From contig CANMFX010000001.1 in the NCBI GenBank assembly GCA_947497315.1, forward strand, positions 806,001-870,000: DNA of 64,000 nt, in the 5' to 3' direction. The translations under genes and the position numbers were made by a program. Below are positions 55,820-64,000 of the stretch, piece by piece. Below the pieces are notes generated by a model that had not been told where the DNA came from, ran no database searches, and saw nothing but the letters and a program-made list of their open reading frames with translations. Each line of letters starts with the position of its first letter. The stretch's first letter is position 1. The stretch comes from an uncultured Sphingomonadaceae bacterium. Its GTDB lineage: Bacteria > Pseudomonadota > Alphaproteobacteria > Sphingomonadales > Sphingomonadaceae.

Positions 55820-57045
55820 GGGTTTATATCCTTTTGGTGCGATGAAGCCACAGCGGGGGCGGTGACGAGACCCCCATGGCTTGTATCGGATGCATGCTCC
55901 CCAAATATGGCTTCGTTCCTGATTTGACCGCTCGTTATGTTATCCCGTGCGGCCTCTTTTTCAATCTGTTCCCTGGTCTCAAATGGCAATATTATGATCA
56001 CAGAGAATCCGCCTCCTGCTGAAGATTTAATCTCGAACTGGTGCGCTTCTCCATAAGCTTGGTTTAATCGCTCCTGAATATTTCCCAAACCTACCCCGGT
56101 GGAATCTGTGTTTTTGTCGATTGGGCCATTTTTTCCTGGTCCGGTGTCCGACACGATTATCCGCACTTTGTCATTCTCAAGTCGGGCAGATACAGCAATG
56201 TCCGCGCCTTCTTCCATTGGTGTTACGGCATATTTAATCGCATTTTCGACCAAGGGTTGTAGCAATAGGGAAGGCAGCAAGGCATCGCGAACCGCCGGAT
56301 CAATGTCGAAGTTGGGGCGCAATCGTTCCTCAAAGCGCATCTTTTCAATATCGAGATAGAGATGCAGCGTCTCGACTTCTTGCGCCAAGGTTACGCGGCT
56401 ATGGACTTCATTCACCAGCGTATGGCGCAGAAACGACGACAGGCGGGACAGCATCGCATTGGCAGGCTCAGTCTGTTTTAGCAGTACCAAAGTTGAAATG
56501 CTGTTCAATGTGTTGAACAGGAAGTGCGGATTCAGTTGATATCGCAACATGGTCAGTTGAGCGCGGGTTGCCTGGGCTTCCAACCGCAAAAGTTGGTCAT
56601 TTTGTTCTTCGACCCGCAAGAAGAAATTGATCGCAAAATAGAGCGCTGACCATGCGCCGAGCAAGGTGAAATCAACAAAGACATAGCCGACAAACAGGCT
56701 GGCAAAACCACTTTCGATCGTTGGGTTCTGGATAAGAAACACCCAAGCATCGATAAAAGCGAACAAAGCTGCCGCCACCGACAGAACAATAATAGTTGTG
56801 ACCCACGTAATGATCGGCTTTTGGTGAATCAGATTCTTGTAGATGACCGACAGGAGCAGCGAAATCGAATAGCCGGTAATCGTCGAAATGATGATCGGCA
56901 ACAAGAAGCTGAGCGGCTGTCCATTGGCGATACCGGAAATCCCGCGCAGCGCCAGTGCACCGGCCCATCCTGCGGACTGCAAGTTCCAGAACGCTCGGTT
57001 TTTATTGCCAAAAAAGGGCTGGGGGCGGATTTCCATGACGGCCAT
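55816..57045 (-). CDS. LytS-type sensor histidine kinase
   Basis: A 409-residue kinase with about five N-terminal membrane segments (to about 150), a short coiled region, the His_kinase domain (LNPHFLFNTLNSIS, His near 173) and an ATP-binding domain (PLVENAIKYAV, DTGPGKNGP, GVGLGNIQERL). The C-terminus has a low-complexity tail. The signal is not known. It is divergent from an HD phosphohydrolase gene, 108 bases away. Confidence 0.94.
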   Translation of the reverse strand: MAVMEIRPQPFFGNKNRAFWNLQSAGWAGALALRGISGIANGQPLSFLLPIIISTITGYSISLLLSVIYKNLIHQKPIITWVTTIIVLSVAAALFAFIDAWVFLIQNPTIESGFASLFVGYVFVDFTLLGAWSALYFAINFFLRVEEQNDQLLRLEAQATRAQLTMLRYQLNPHFLFNTLNSISTLVLLKQTEPANAMLSRLSSFLRHTLVNEVHSRVTLAQEVETLHLYLDIEKMRFEERLRPNFDIDPAVRDALLPSLLLQPLVENAIKYAVTPMEEGADIAVSARLENDKVRIIVSDTGPGKNGPIDKNTDSTGVGLGNIQERLNQAYGEAHQFEIKSSAGGGFSVIIILPFETREQIEKEAARDNITSGQIRNEAIFGEHASDTSHGGLVTAPAVASSHQKDINP

Positions 57046-57153
57046 ATTACCTATCTATAGCGTGCCATTGCCGTTTGGGAAAGAATCGCATAACATCTGA
57101 CCGTTAAGCGCACAGACCAAATAGGTAGAAGACAAGCGCAAGAGGAGAGCGAT

Positions 57154-57735
57154 ATGGGCGGCCCCAATGAAGTCAGAGCAAAATTCCCTTCGATGGAAGA
57201 GGGGACCAAGGAAGACTGGGACATTATTGGCGGCCACTACATGCCCTTTGCCAGCAAGGTCGCGGACCGGGTGCTCGATCATTTGCGCCTGCTGGATGGC
57301 GATTATGGCGGTTTTCCTGTCGACCGGCTGGAACACAGCCTGCAAACGGCGACCCGTGCGCATCGCGATGGGCGGCCCGATGATTATGTGGTGATGGCAT
57401 TGCTGCATGATATTGGGGATACACTCGGCACTTTCAATCACCCCGATGTTGCAGCAGCGATCCTGAAGCCTTTTGTCAGCGAAAAACTGCACTGGATCAC
57501 TGAGAAACACGGGATTTTCCAGGGCTATTATTTTTTCCACCATCTCGGCCAGGACCGTGACATGCGCGAGGCATTTCGCGGGCATGAGCATTTTGAAGAT
57601 TGCGCTGAATTTTGTGAAAAATATGATCAGTCGGCTTTTGATGCCAATTACGAAAGCGCGCCGCTGGAATTTTTTGAACCGATCGTGAAGCGGGTGATGG
57701 CGCGGCCGATTAACAGCATTTATGTGAACGAATAG
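57154..57735 (+). CDS. HD-domain protein (PhnZ/MIOX-like phosphohydrolase)
   Basis: A 193-residue HD-superfamily protein. Metal ligands are visible as LEHSLQTATRAHRDG (about 59-73), LLHDIGDTLG (about 84-93) and FHHLGQDRDM (about 129-138). The layout, with tyrosine-rich EKHGIFQGYYFFHHL before the third ligand group, resembles the PhnZ/MIOX oxygenase-hydrolase branch more than nucleotide phosphatases. Substrate unknown. It starts 108 bases from the divergent kinase gene. Confidence 0.78.
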   Translation: MGGPNEVRAKFPSMEEGTKEDWDIIGGHYMPFASKVADRVLDHLRLLDGDYGGFPVDRLEHSLQTATRAHRDGRPDDYVVMALLHDIGDTLGTFNHPDVAAAILKPFVSEKLHWITEKHGIFQGYYFFHHLGQDRDMREAFRGHEHFEDCAEFCEKYDQSAFDANYESAPLEFFEPIVKRVMARPINSIYVNE

Positions 57736-57754
57736 GCGCCGAACCGAAAAAATA

Positions 57755-58255
57755 TCATTTTGACGGATCGGGCCCGAGGTCACGACTTACAATCATCCAT
57801 GATCCGACAACGAGAGCACATAATTTTTCGGTTTGTCGGTTGATGAATCTGGTTTCAACAACTCCAAGTCGGCGTGAGCGATTCACGACGTGGCTCTTAA
57901 CGTCAATTATTTCATCTGCCTTCATAGGCCGGAAAAACCGCGTAGCAAAATCTACAGTTGAAAATGTCTCGGGTTTTTGGCTGGTTGTCGAATAGGCAAA
58001 TGACTGACCGGTATCTGCAATAACGTTTACAATACCGCCCTGAACCATTCCGTCATAATGCGTAAGATGCTGTCCAATGGTCCATTCCATGTCAAACTCT
58101 CCAACCGCAACACGTTTGAACTTTAGTCCGCTCAAATTCATCCCCCTGACGAAAGGGGGAGCCATAGACATATCTGGCCCCTGTTCGTCATTTTCAGGAG
58201 CGCTATCTATCATCATTTGAATGTTCGCGATTGGGTCAAATACTTGTTCGGTCAT
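57755..58255 (-). CDS. PaaI-family hotdog thioesterase
   Basis: A 166-residue hotdog protein with the MVQGGIVNVIADTGQSFA active-site helix (about 69-86), where Gln-Gly-Gly replaces the more usual His-Gly-Gly. It is distinct in sequence from the thioesterase at 2669-3142. CGGAGGG lies eight bases before ATG 58255. It converges with the HD gene with a 19-base gap. Confidence 0.83.
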   Translation of the reverse strand: MTEQVFDPIANIQMMIDSAPENDEQGPDMSMAPPFVRGMNLSGLKFKRVAVGEFDMEWTIGQHLTHYDGMVQGGIVNVIADTGQSFAYSTTSQKPETFSTVDFATRFFRPMKADEIIDVKSHVVNRSRRLGVVETRFINRQTEKLCALVVGSWMIVSRDLGPDPSK

Positions 58256-58443
58256 CACAAGGCCCTCCGTGGATTAACGTAGGCCACTCTATTCATCTCG
58301 CGCAAGAGTGTCGACTTTGGGCTAAAATGCCTCATCCGCTGGGCATGACGAGCAATCACAATTCACAGAACCAAGCTGAGGTTCCCGCTATTGATGATTT
58401 GAATTGTTGTCTGATTTACTGCCGGATATCGGAAATTTTGCCC

Positions 58444-58995
58444 TCAGGCAGCGGAGGGTTCGCCAATTTCCTTCAGATGGCGAACAACCATATCGCCTCT
58501 GTCGTTATCACTGGTTGAAGCACCGGACGCATGATTGCGCAGTTCTTCTTCATCAATCCAGCATAGATCTTCGAGGCCGAGGATGCGGTCGTCATGGGCG
58601 CGCAGGGTGATCCGGCTAATCGGTTGACGATCTCTGGCATCAGCCAATATCGGGTTTGACGGTACGCCGGTTTCCCATTTTTCGCCCCATTGGCGAATCG
58701 CAACAATGACAGACAATAGATCGGCGCCTTTGTCGGTCAGGCGATATTCGACCTTGCGTTTGTCATGATCGCAGGGCCGCCGGGACATGATGCCTGCATC
58801 GACCAGCCGGGTCAGCCGGTTTGCCAATATATTCCGGGCAATCCCGATTTCTGACAGAAAGTCCTCAAAATGACGGACGCCGTTAAACGATGCGCGCAAG
58901 ATCATGAAGCACCAACGCTCACCGATCACCTCCAGAGAAATGGGTAGCGAACAGCCTGTTCCGAGTTCCGAGAGATTTTCCGTCAATTTATCCAT
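58444..58995 (-). CDS. HxlR-family transcriptional regulator
   Basis: A 183-residue protein with the HxlR winged helix: the conserved Cys in GTGCSLPISLEVIGERW (about 15), then FEDFLSEIGIARNILANRL and LTDKGADLL. A C-terminal extension of about 70 residues, ending acidic, has no known domain. HxlR proteins sense aldehydes or redox signals. A perfect AGTTGCAACT palindrome lies 52 bases upstream and could be its operator. Confidence 0.9.
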   Translation of the reverse strand: MDKLTENLSELGTGCSLPISLEVIGERWCFMILRASFNGVRHFEDFLSEIGIARNILANRLTRLVDAGIMSRRPCDHDKRKVEYRLTDKGADLLSVIVAIRQWGEKWETGVPSNPILADARDRQPISRITLRAHDDRILGLEDLCWIDEEELRNHASGASTSDNDRGDMVVRHLKEIGEPSAA

Positions 58996-59047
58996 GTGCC
59001 AACCCTAGACCAGTTTCTGATAATACCAAAAAAAAATATAAGTTTTT

Positions 59048-59057
59048 AGTTGCAACT
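59048..59057. promoter_or_regulatory. candidate HxlR operator
   Basis: AGTTGCAACT is a perfect ten-base palindrome in the 183-base HxlR-CC_3452 divergent region, followed by a second TTGCAA at 59095-59100. The position fits autoregulation; not supported by known motif in this genome. Confidence 0.45.
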
Positions 59058-59178
59058 TAAAACCTAATAAACTAAGTACTGATTCGCAACCTAAATTGCA
59101 AGCTGCTTTTCCCTCACTTTTTCTCCCCGGGAATATCGGCGCAGATCACGGGTTGAATAGATTTGAAAGGAAATAAAA

Positions 59179-59547
59179 ATGCTTCTCTCCCAAAGCCCAT
59201 TGCGCAACATTTTCATGCTGTTCGTCGCCATGCTCGTGACCACAGTGATCTTTACCGCCAGCGCCGCAGATGCACGCAGCAAACCGGTAGCCTATACTGC
59301 GGAGCTGCAACAACCAGTTGAGGCTTCACGCCACATCATCAAAGGTACGGTGATGCACTGTACGGGCACCGAATGCAAAGGAGCCAAAAGCGGTTCATCA
59401 GTAAAAACTGTTTGCGCCCGTTTATCCCGCAAGGTCGGCCCTTTGGCCTCTTTCACCTATAAAGGGGAAGCTGTTGATGCCGAAGCCCTGGCCCAGTGCA
59501 ACGGTGACAAAAAAGGTTCGAAGCAACGGATCGCGAACCGCCGGTAA
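59179..59547 (+). CDS. CC_3452 family exported protein
   Basis: A 122-residue protein with an N-terminal signal peptide (to about 33) and a small basic domain with conserved cysteines (MHCTGTECKG and VCARLSRKVGPL). It matches the alphaproteobacterial CC_3452 family, of unknown role. ATG 59179 has AAGGAAATAAAA upstream. It is followed by the terminator at 59631-59681. Confidence 0.82.
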   Translation: MLLSQSPLRNIFMLFVAMLVTTVIFTASAADARSKPVAYTAELQQPVEASRHIIKGTVMHCTGTECKGAKSGSSVKTVCARLSRKVGPLASFTYKGEAVDAEALAQCNGDKKGSKQRIANRR

Positions 59548-59630
59548 AACCGCAAGTAATCACGTCTTCACGACCGGTCACTCAATCCCGTTATGGCCAT
59601 GCAAATGGCCGACCGGTCCAACTAAAGCGT

Positions 59631-59681
59631 TGAAGCTAATGCCTTTCACCCTCGAAGGCTTTGCTTCAGCGCTATTTTTTT
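59631..59681 (+). terminator. terminator after the CC_3452 gene
   Basis: TGAAGC (59631-59636) pairs with GCTTCA (59663-59668) and GCCTT (59641-59645) with AAGGC (59655-59659). A T run at 59675-59681 follows. It lies between the CC_3452 gene and rsh and overlaps any rsh start upstream of 59718. Confidence 0.75.
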
Positions 59682-59717
59682 GTTGCTCCTGCGCGCAAAG
59701 ACAGACAGTTTACGAGG

Positions 59718-61808
59718 GTGTTGAGGCAATATGAACTTGTAGAGCGGGTGCGCAGCTATGACCCGGAGGCGGATGAGGATCTGATCAACCGCGCCTATGT
59801 GTTCTCCGTGCAAAAACATGGCAGCCAAAAACGCGCAAGCGGAGACCCGTATTTCAGCCATCCGATCGAGGTGGCTGGTTTGATGACCGATCTCAAGCTC
59901 GACCAGCAGACTATCGTTACGGCCCTGCTGCACGATACGGTTGAAGACACGCTGACCACGACAGAAGAAATTCAAAAACTGTTCGGGGTCGATATTGCCC
60001 GTTTGGTCGACGGCGTAACCAAATTGTCCAAGATAGAAGCGCAGACCGATAATGAACGCGCCGCCGAAAATCTGCGGAAATTCCTGCTTGCGATGTCGGA
60101 CGATATCCGGGTGCTCCTGGTCAAACTCGCCGACCGGCTGCACAATATGCGCACCTTGCATTTCATCAAGAGTGAAGAGAAACGTCGGCGTATTGCCCAT
60201 GAAACAATGGATATATATGCGCCCTTGGCGGAACGCATCGGTATGTACGAATATATGCGTGAGATGCAGCTGCTTGCCTTCAGCCATCTGGAGCCAGAGG
60301 CTTATGAGACAATTACAGGGCGGCTTAATACAATCAAGAAAGGTGATGAGGGGCAGGTCCACAAAATCGCCCGGTCGCTGGAAAAGACGCTGGCAGCTGG
60401 CGGGCTGGCGGCAGAGATTAGCGGACGGGAGAAGCATCCCTATTCAATCTGGCGCAAGATGCAGGAGCGCCATGTCAGCTTCGAACAGCTGACCGATATC
60501 ATGGCCTTTCGCGTGATTACCGATAATAGCGCAGAATGTTACCGCGCGTTGGGCATTCTGCATCAGAAATGGAAAATGGTTCCGGGGCGGTTCAAGGATT
60601 ATATCTCCACACCGAAGCGTAATGGCTACCAGTCGCTGCACACCACAATCATGCACGGCAATAATATGCGCGTGGAGATACAGATCCGCTCGGAACGGAT
60701 GCACCGCGACAATGAATATGGGCTGGCGGCGCACTGGGCCTATAAACAGGGTGACGGGCCGGACGGCCAAGCGGGCTGGATTCGTGATCTTATCGAAATT
60801 CTCGACCATGCTGGTGATGCCGAAGAGCTGCTCGAAAATACCAAGCTCGCCATGTACCAGGACCGGATATTTGCCTTCACGCCCAAGGGCGCGTTGCTGC
60901 AAATGCCGCGCGGATCAACCACTGTTGATTTTGCTTATGCGGTGCATACCGACCTGGGCAATCAGGCAGTAGGGGCCAAGGTCAATGGCCGTCACGTTCC
61001 GCTGCGGACACAGCTGACGAACGGCGACGTTGTCGAAATCCTGAAATCAGATGGTCAGGAACCGCAACCTGGCTGGTTGTCCTTTGTCATTACCGGCAAG
61101 GCGCGCGCCGCCATCCGCCGGTTCGTTCGCCACAAGGAACGAGACGAGATTGTCGAGATTGGGACCAAACTCTATAACGAGATTGTCCAGCGCTTGCCCG
61201 GGAAAGTTGGCAAGAAAGCAATGAAAGCCGCCCTCAAACGGCTTGATCTCGACAGTGATGATGATTTGATGATCGCGATTGGCACACGGGAACTCAGCGA
61301 CCGCGAAGTCATGGAAGCGTTGATGCCCGGCAGCGTCAATGACAATGACGATGATCGCGAATGGCCGGAGCAGGACCGCGCGATCTCGATTAAAGGGCTT
61401 ACGCCCGGTGTTGCCTTTGACTTGGCCGAATGCTGTCATCCCGTCCCCGGTGACCGGATTGTCGGCCTGCGCCGCAGCGGCGCCAATGTGGAGGTGCATA
61501 CGATTGACTGCCTGAAGCTGGCGGATGGCGTCGATGCGGACTGGGTGGATCTTAGCTGGGGAATGGAAACCGATGGTGCGGCGGCGCGGCTGATGGTGGT
61601 GCTACACAACAAGCCAGGTACTTTGGCGGAGATGGCAGGTATTTTTGGTTTCCACAATGCGAATATCCTGAGACTGAGGATGACCAATCGTGACGCGCCA
61701 TTCCACACGTTCGAGGTCGATCTGGAGGTTCACAACGTCCATCATCTGATGCGAATATTATCCGCTCTCAGGGCCTCGGAAGCAGTGGCGCAGGCAGAGC
61801 GGCTCTAG
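59718..61808 (+). CDS. rsh: bifunctional (p)ppGpp synthetase/hydrolase
   Basis: The 696-residue Rel/Spo protein makes and degrades the alarmone (p)ppGpp. In order it has an HD hydrolase domain (HPIEVAGLMTDL, LLHDTVEDT), a synthetase domain (RVITDNSAECYRALG, FKDYISTPKRNGYQSLHTT, EIQIRSERMH), a TGS domain (FAFTPKGALLQMPRGSTTVDFAYAVH) and a C-terminal ACT domain. GTG 59718 is preferred because family proteins begin LRQYELVERV. GAGG touches the start codon, an unusual spacing. TTG 59661 lies within the terminator and is rejected. Confidence 0.96.
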   Translation: MLRQYELVERVRSYDPEADEDLINRAYVFSVQKHGSQKRASGDPYFSHPIEVAGLMTDLKLDQQTIVTALLHDTVEDTLTTTEEIQKLFGVDIARLVDGVTKLSKIEAQTDNERAAENLRKFLLAMSDDIRVLLVKLADRLHNMRTLHFIKSEEKRRRIAHETMDIYAPLAERIGMYEYMREMQLLAFSHLEPEAYETITGRLNTIKKGDEGQVHKIARSLEKTLAAGGLAAEISGREKHPYSIWRKMQERHVSFEQLTDIMAFRVITDNSAECYRALGILHQKWKMVPGRFKDYISTPKRNGYQSLHTTIMHGNNMRVEIQIRSERMHRDNEYGLAAHWAYKQGDGPDGQAGWIRDLIEILDHAGDAEELLENTKLAMYQDRIFAFTPKGALLQMPRGSTTVDFAYAVHTDLGNQAVGAKVNGRHVPLRTQLTNGDVVEILKSDGQEPQPGWLSFVITGKARAAIRRFVRHKERDEIVEIGTKLYNEIVQRLPGKVGKKAMKAALKRLDLDSDDDLMIAIGTRELSDREVMEALMPGSVNDNDDDREWPEQDRAISIKGLTPGVAFDLAECCHPVPGDRIVGLRRSGANVEVHTIDCLKLADGVDADWVDLSWGMETDGAAARLMVVLHNKPGTLAEMAGIFGFHNANILRLRMTNRDAPFHTFEVDLEVHNVHHLMRILSALRASEAVAQAERL

Positions 61809-62278
61809 TGCAGACCGCACCATCCCGCCCCGACCTCTCTGCACGGCCATTGCAGATGACTTGCGAGTACACGTTAAACGCGAAGCCGGATGAGGTTTAC
61901 ACTGCCTGGACTGTCGGACTGGACACCTGGTTCGCTCAGGCCGGCACGCTTTTTTTGGTACCGGAGCCAGGGCGACCCTATTTCTTTTACAATAGAAACG
62001 AATGGGGCAGGCATCCCCATTATGGTCGGATTCTTGAACTGATAGAAAACCAGCTTATCGAGATGACATGGATGACGGGTAACGGTACAGCCGAGGGAAC
62101 AGAAGGAGCCGAGACTATCCTTCGCATCGAACTCATTCCCGAACGAGCTGCAACACAAGTCCGCTTGACCCATTCCGGTTTTGTCAATGAAAGGTCCCTT
62201 GCTGGACACCAGGAGAACTGGCCTCTGGCCTTAAAAATATTGGACGAAGCACTCGGCGGTGACGTCAAAGCCAACTAG
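61808..62278 (+). CDS. SRPBCC/AHSA1-like lipid-binding fold protein
   Basis: A 156-residue protein of the START/SRPBCC fold, similar to AHSA1-type domains (TCEYTLNAKPDEVYTAWT, then ATQVRLTHSGF and HQENWPLALKILDEAL). The role is unknown. GTG 61808 shares its first base with the stop of rsh (TAGTG), so expression is probably coupled. It ends seven bases before the convergent FKBP gene. Confidence 0.82.
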   Translation: MQTAPSRPDLSARPLQMTCEYTLNAKPDEVYTAWTVGLDTWFAQAGTLFLVPEPGRPYFFYNRNEWGRHPHYGRILELIENQLIEMTWMTGNGTAEGTEGAETILRIELIPERAATQVRLTHSGFVNERSLAGHQENWPLALKILDEALGGDVKAN

Positions 62279-62285
62279 TGGCAGC

Positions 62286-62870
62286 TTACTGGCCGGGTAT
62301 GCCGGAGGGCGGGCCGCCGGGGATGCCTTGTTGCTGCATTTGTTGCTGCAGTGCCTGCATCTGTTCGGCCGAGATAAAGTCGAGCAGGGACACGTCGAAA
62401 ATCAAGACCGAGTTGGCAGGAAGCTCAGGGCCGGGGGATTGTTCGCCATAGCCGAGCTCTGACGGGATCCAGATGCGGTACTCGCCGCCTTTTTGCATGA
62501 GTTGCAGCGCTTCGGAAAAACCGGGAACCACGCCGCCAACGGGCATCGGAGTTTGTTCATTGGCATCAAAGACACTGCCGTCGCGCAGCCGGCCCTCATA
62601 TTTAACCAACGCCGTGTCGGTCGCGGTTGGTGACGGGCCTTCGCCAGGCTTCAGCACTTTATACTGGAGGCCCGATGCGGTCTTAACGATACCATCCTTG
62701 TCTGCATTACAGGCAAGAAACATGTCATTGGTACCGTTCTCGCAAATAGCTTTTCCAGTCCCGGTCCATGCCAGTGCCGCAGCCACCACTAGAACCACAG
62801 CCAGTCCGATCCACAATTTGGTCAGCGACCCTTTTTTGATCGGCCGGATGGGAACAGTGGTTACGGACAT
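62286..62870 (-). CDS. membrane-anchored FKBP-type peptidyl-prolyl isomerase
   Basis: A 194-residue protein with an N-terminal anchor (about 19-38), a linker with two cysteines, and one FKBP domain (VKYEGRLRDGSVFDANE, GVVPGFSEALQLM, IPSELGYGEQ, LIFDVSLLDF) facing the periplasm. The C-terminus is Gln/Gly/Pro-rich. It follows rpsU in the same direction with a 46-base gap. Confidence 0.93.
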   Translation of the reverse strand: MSVTTVPIRPIKKGSLTKLWIGLAVVLVVAAALAWTGTGKAICENGTNDMFLACNADKDGIVKTASGLQYKVLKPGEGPSPTATDTALVKYEGRLRDGSVFDANEQTPMPVGGVVPGFSEALQLMQKGGEYRIWIPSELGYGEQSPGPELPANSVLIFDVSLLDFISAEQMQALQQQMQQQGIPGGPPSGIPGQ

Positions 62871-62916
62871 AGTGGACTACCTATTACGTGAAAGTCTGTA
62901 TCGAAAAGAAACGGTC

Positions 62917-63123
62917 TTAAATCGTACCGTCGCGTTCCATCCGCTTGCGCTCCATTTTGCGGGCGCGGCGTACAGCGGCCGCCTTTTCACGTGCACGCTT
63001 TTCAGAAGGCTTTTCGTAATGCCGGCGCAGTTTCATTTCGCGATAGACGCCTTCACGCTGCAATTTCTTTTTGAGCGCCCGAAGGGCCTGATCAACATTA
63101 TTGTCGCGAACCATGATTTGCAT
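62917..63123 (-). CDS. rpsU: 30S ribosomal protein S21
   Basis: A 68-residue S21 with the family core [21 protein letters not shown] and a basic C-terminal half of the alphaproteobacterial type. It is upstream of the FKBP gene in the same transcript direction. Divergent from the class II aldolase gene. Confidence 0.97.
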   Translation of the reverse strand: MQIMVRDNNVDQALRALKKKLQREGVYREMKLRRHYEKPSEKRAREKAAAVRRARKMERKRMERDGTI

Positions 63124-63418
63124 AAGACTGAGTAACTCCGTTCAATATCGTCTTTGGACCGGGTATATTCATAACCGGCCGAAAATTTATTTAAGCCATA
63201 AAAAAGGGTTTGCAGATGATTCGTTCAGCTGCAGTTGGAGCGCGCCTAACAGGCTAATCCTCCGATTTCAAGCATTTCCGACTTTATATTGTGGCATTTT
63301 TACCCCGGTTAGCTCCTGATTATCCGCCGAATTTCGATCTTGAAAGCCTTTTGATTATCAACTGGGTCTGTGTCATATCCGTTTCAAAGTGCAATTTAAG
63401 CGAATCAGGAGACGAAAA
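63124..63418. other. divergent control region rpsU-aldolase
   Basis: About 295 bases with no supported gene. It must hold the rpsU and aldolase promoters; I see no strong palindrome. The AGGAGA ribosome site of the aldolase gene is at 63407-63412. Confidence 0.5.
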
Positions 63419-64000
63419 ATGGCCACCGCAATCAACGTCCAGTCAAGCTGCAGCGAAGAGGAATGGAAAGCGCGTCAGCGGCTGGCCGCCTGTTACCGGA
63501 TATTTGCGCATCTCGGCTGGGATGAGCTGATTTTCAACCATGTTACGCTGAAAGTACCCGGCGAGGATGATGCGTTCCTGATCAATCCTTACGGCCTGCA
63601 TTTCAGCGAGGTGACGGCTTCGACGCTGGTCAAGATCGATATTGACGGCAATACGCTGGATGGATCGACTTATCCGGTCAACAAAGCCGGTTTCACGCAG
63701 CACAGCCTGTTTCACCGCGAGCTGCCGGATGTTCACGCCATTATCCATACCCACACAACCGCGACTATGGCGGTGGCTTCGCTGGAGGGTGGATTGCAGC
63801 CTTTGAATTTTTATGCTGCGGCTATTGTTCCGCGCCTTGCCTATCACAAGTTTGAGGGTGTTACTGTGCATGCCGAGGAAGGTCCGCGTTTCCTGGCGAG
63901 CCTGGGCAATAAGCGCATGATGCTGCTGGAAAATCATGGCCCGGTGGTAATGGGTAAAACGCTGGAAGAAGCTTTCCTCAACCACTGGGTATTGCAGCGT
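63419..64000 (+). CDS. class II aldolase/adducin family protein, N-terminal part (cut by window edge)
   Basis: The frame from ATG 63419 runs off the window at residue 194. It shows the class II aldolase fold with the SEVTASTLVKID substrate segment, metal-ligand histidines in AIIHTHTTATMA (about 107-118) and a third in LENHGPVVMG (about 171-180). Members are sugar-phosphate aldolases, epimerases or decarboxylases; the specific reaction cannot be told from this part. AGGAGA lies seven bases before the ATG. Confidence 0.9.
   Translation, partial: MATAINVQSSCSEEEWKARQRLAACYRIFAHLGWDELIFNHVTLKVPGEDDAFLINPYGLHFSEVTASTLVKIDIDGNTLDGSTYPVNKAGFTQHSLFHRELPDVHAIIHTHTTATMAVASLEGGLQPLNFYAAAIVPRLAYHKFEGVTVHAEEGPRFLASLGNKRMMLLENHGPVVMGKTLEEAFLNHWVLQR

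Overview
The window looks like a chromosomal segment of an alphaproteobacterium, most likely of the order Sphingomonadales (Sphingorhabdus, Parasphingorhabdus or Sphingopyxis type). I infer this from protein families and gene order: the mdh–sucD–sucA–sucB–lpd block, rpsU next to an FKBP isomerase, a CC_3452-family protein, NrsF with an ECF sigma factor, a MucR-type regulator, and a very large TonB-dependent receptor beside a sugar catabolic cluster. Genes are packed tightly with many 1-4 base overlaps. I see no rRNA, tRNA, CRISPR array, transposase or prophage gene.

Layout. 1-6.4 kb: the 5' part of a CDP-alcohol phosphatidyltransferase-like gene (minus), sdhB, a phospholipase D-fold protein, a thioesterase, zapE, and a minus-strand pair made of a phosphotransferase and an AttH-like protein. 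6.4-7.1 kb: a gene-free stretch rich in repeats. 7.1-14.8 kb: a TCA-cycle operon (mdh, a small membrane protein, sucD, sucA, sucB, lpd) that contains no sucC. 14.9-19.4 kb: amidase, PepSY-like protein, TRIC channel, sppA. 19.4-23.2 kb: a complete bufferin-type copper-handling operon read leftwards (bufA, bufB, bufC, a DoxX gene, an ECF sigma factor and nrsF), with a matching sigma-F-like promoter in front of bufA. 23.3-25.5 kb: groES-groEL behind a perfect CIRCE operator. 25.6-36.9 kb: housekeeping and transport genes, including a DUF885 protein, sdaA, a metallo-beta-lactamase-fold protein, a zinc-free reductase, an MFS permease, a DJ-1 family protein and a three-gene MacAB-like exporter.

36.9-50.0 kb is a galactose/alpha-galactoside locus. 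It encodes a complete De Ley-Doudoroff route: galactose dehydrogenase, lactonase, IlvD/Edd-type dehydratase, KDGal kinase and KDPGal aldolase. A FadR-type regulator, a sodium/sugar symporter, a GH36 alpha-galactosidase and a TonB-dependent receptor complete it. Palindromes lie in three of its divergent or upstream control regions. 50.5-52.8 kb holds a MucR-like regulator and scoA-DUF5076-scoB. 52.9-64.0 kb holds a phytase-like esterase, rpmB, tadA, a LytS/LytR-type two-component pair, an HD phosphohydrolase, a thioesterase, an HxlR regulator, a CC_3452 protein, rsh, a SRPBCC protein, an FKBP, rpsU and the 5' part of a class II aldolase.

The most interesting part is the bufferin operon with its own sigma/anti-sigma pair, promoter and intercistronic hairpin. 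The family is described elsewhere, but this gives a compact self-regulated version. Other points worth a second look are the small membrane gene fused by TAATG junctions on both sides into the TCA operon, the modular repeats at 6.4-6.8 kb, two genes whose reading frame seems to begin before any standard start codon (the MFS permease and macA), and a MucR homologue lacking a zinc ligand beside an AT-rich promoter region.
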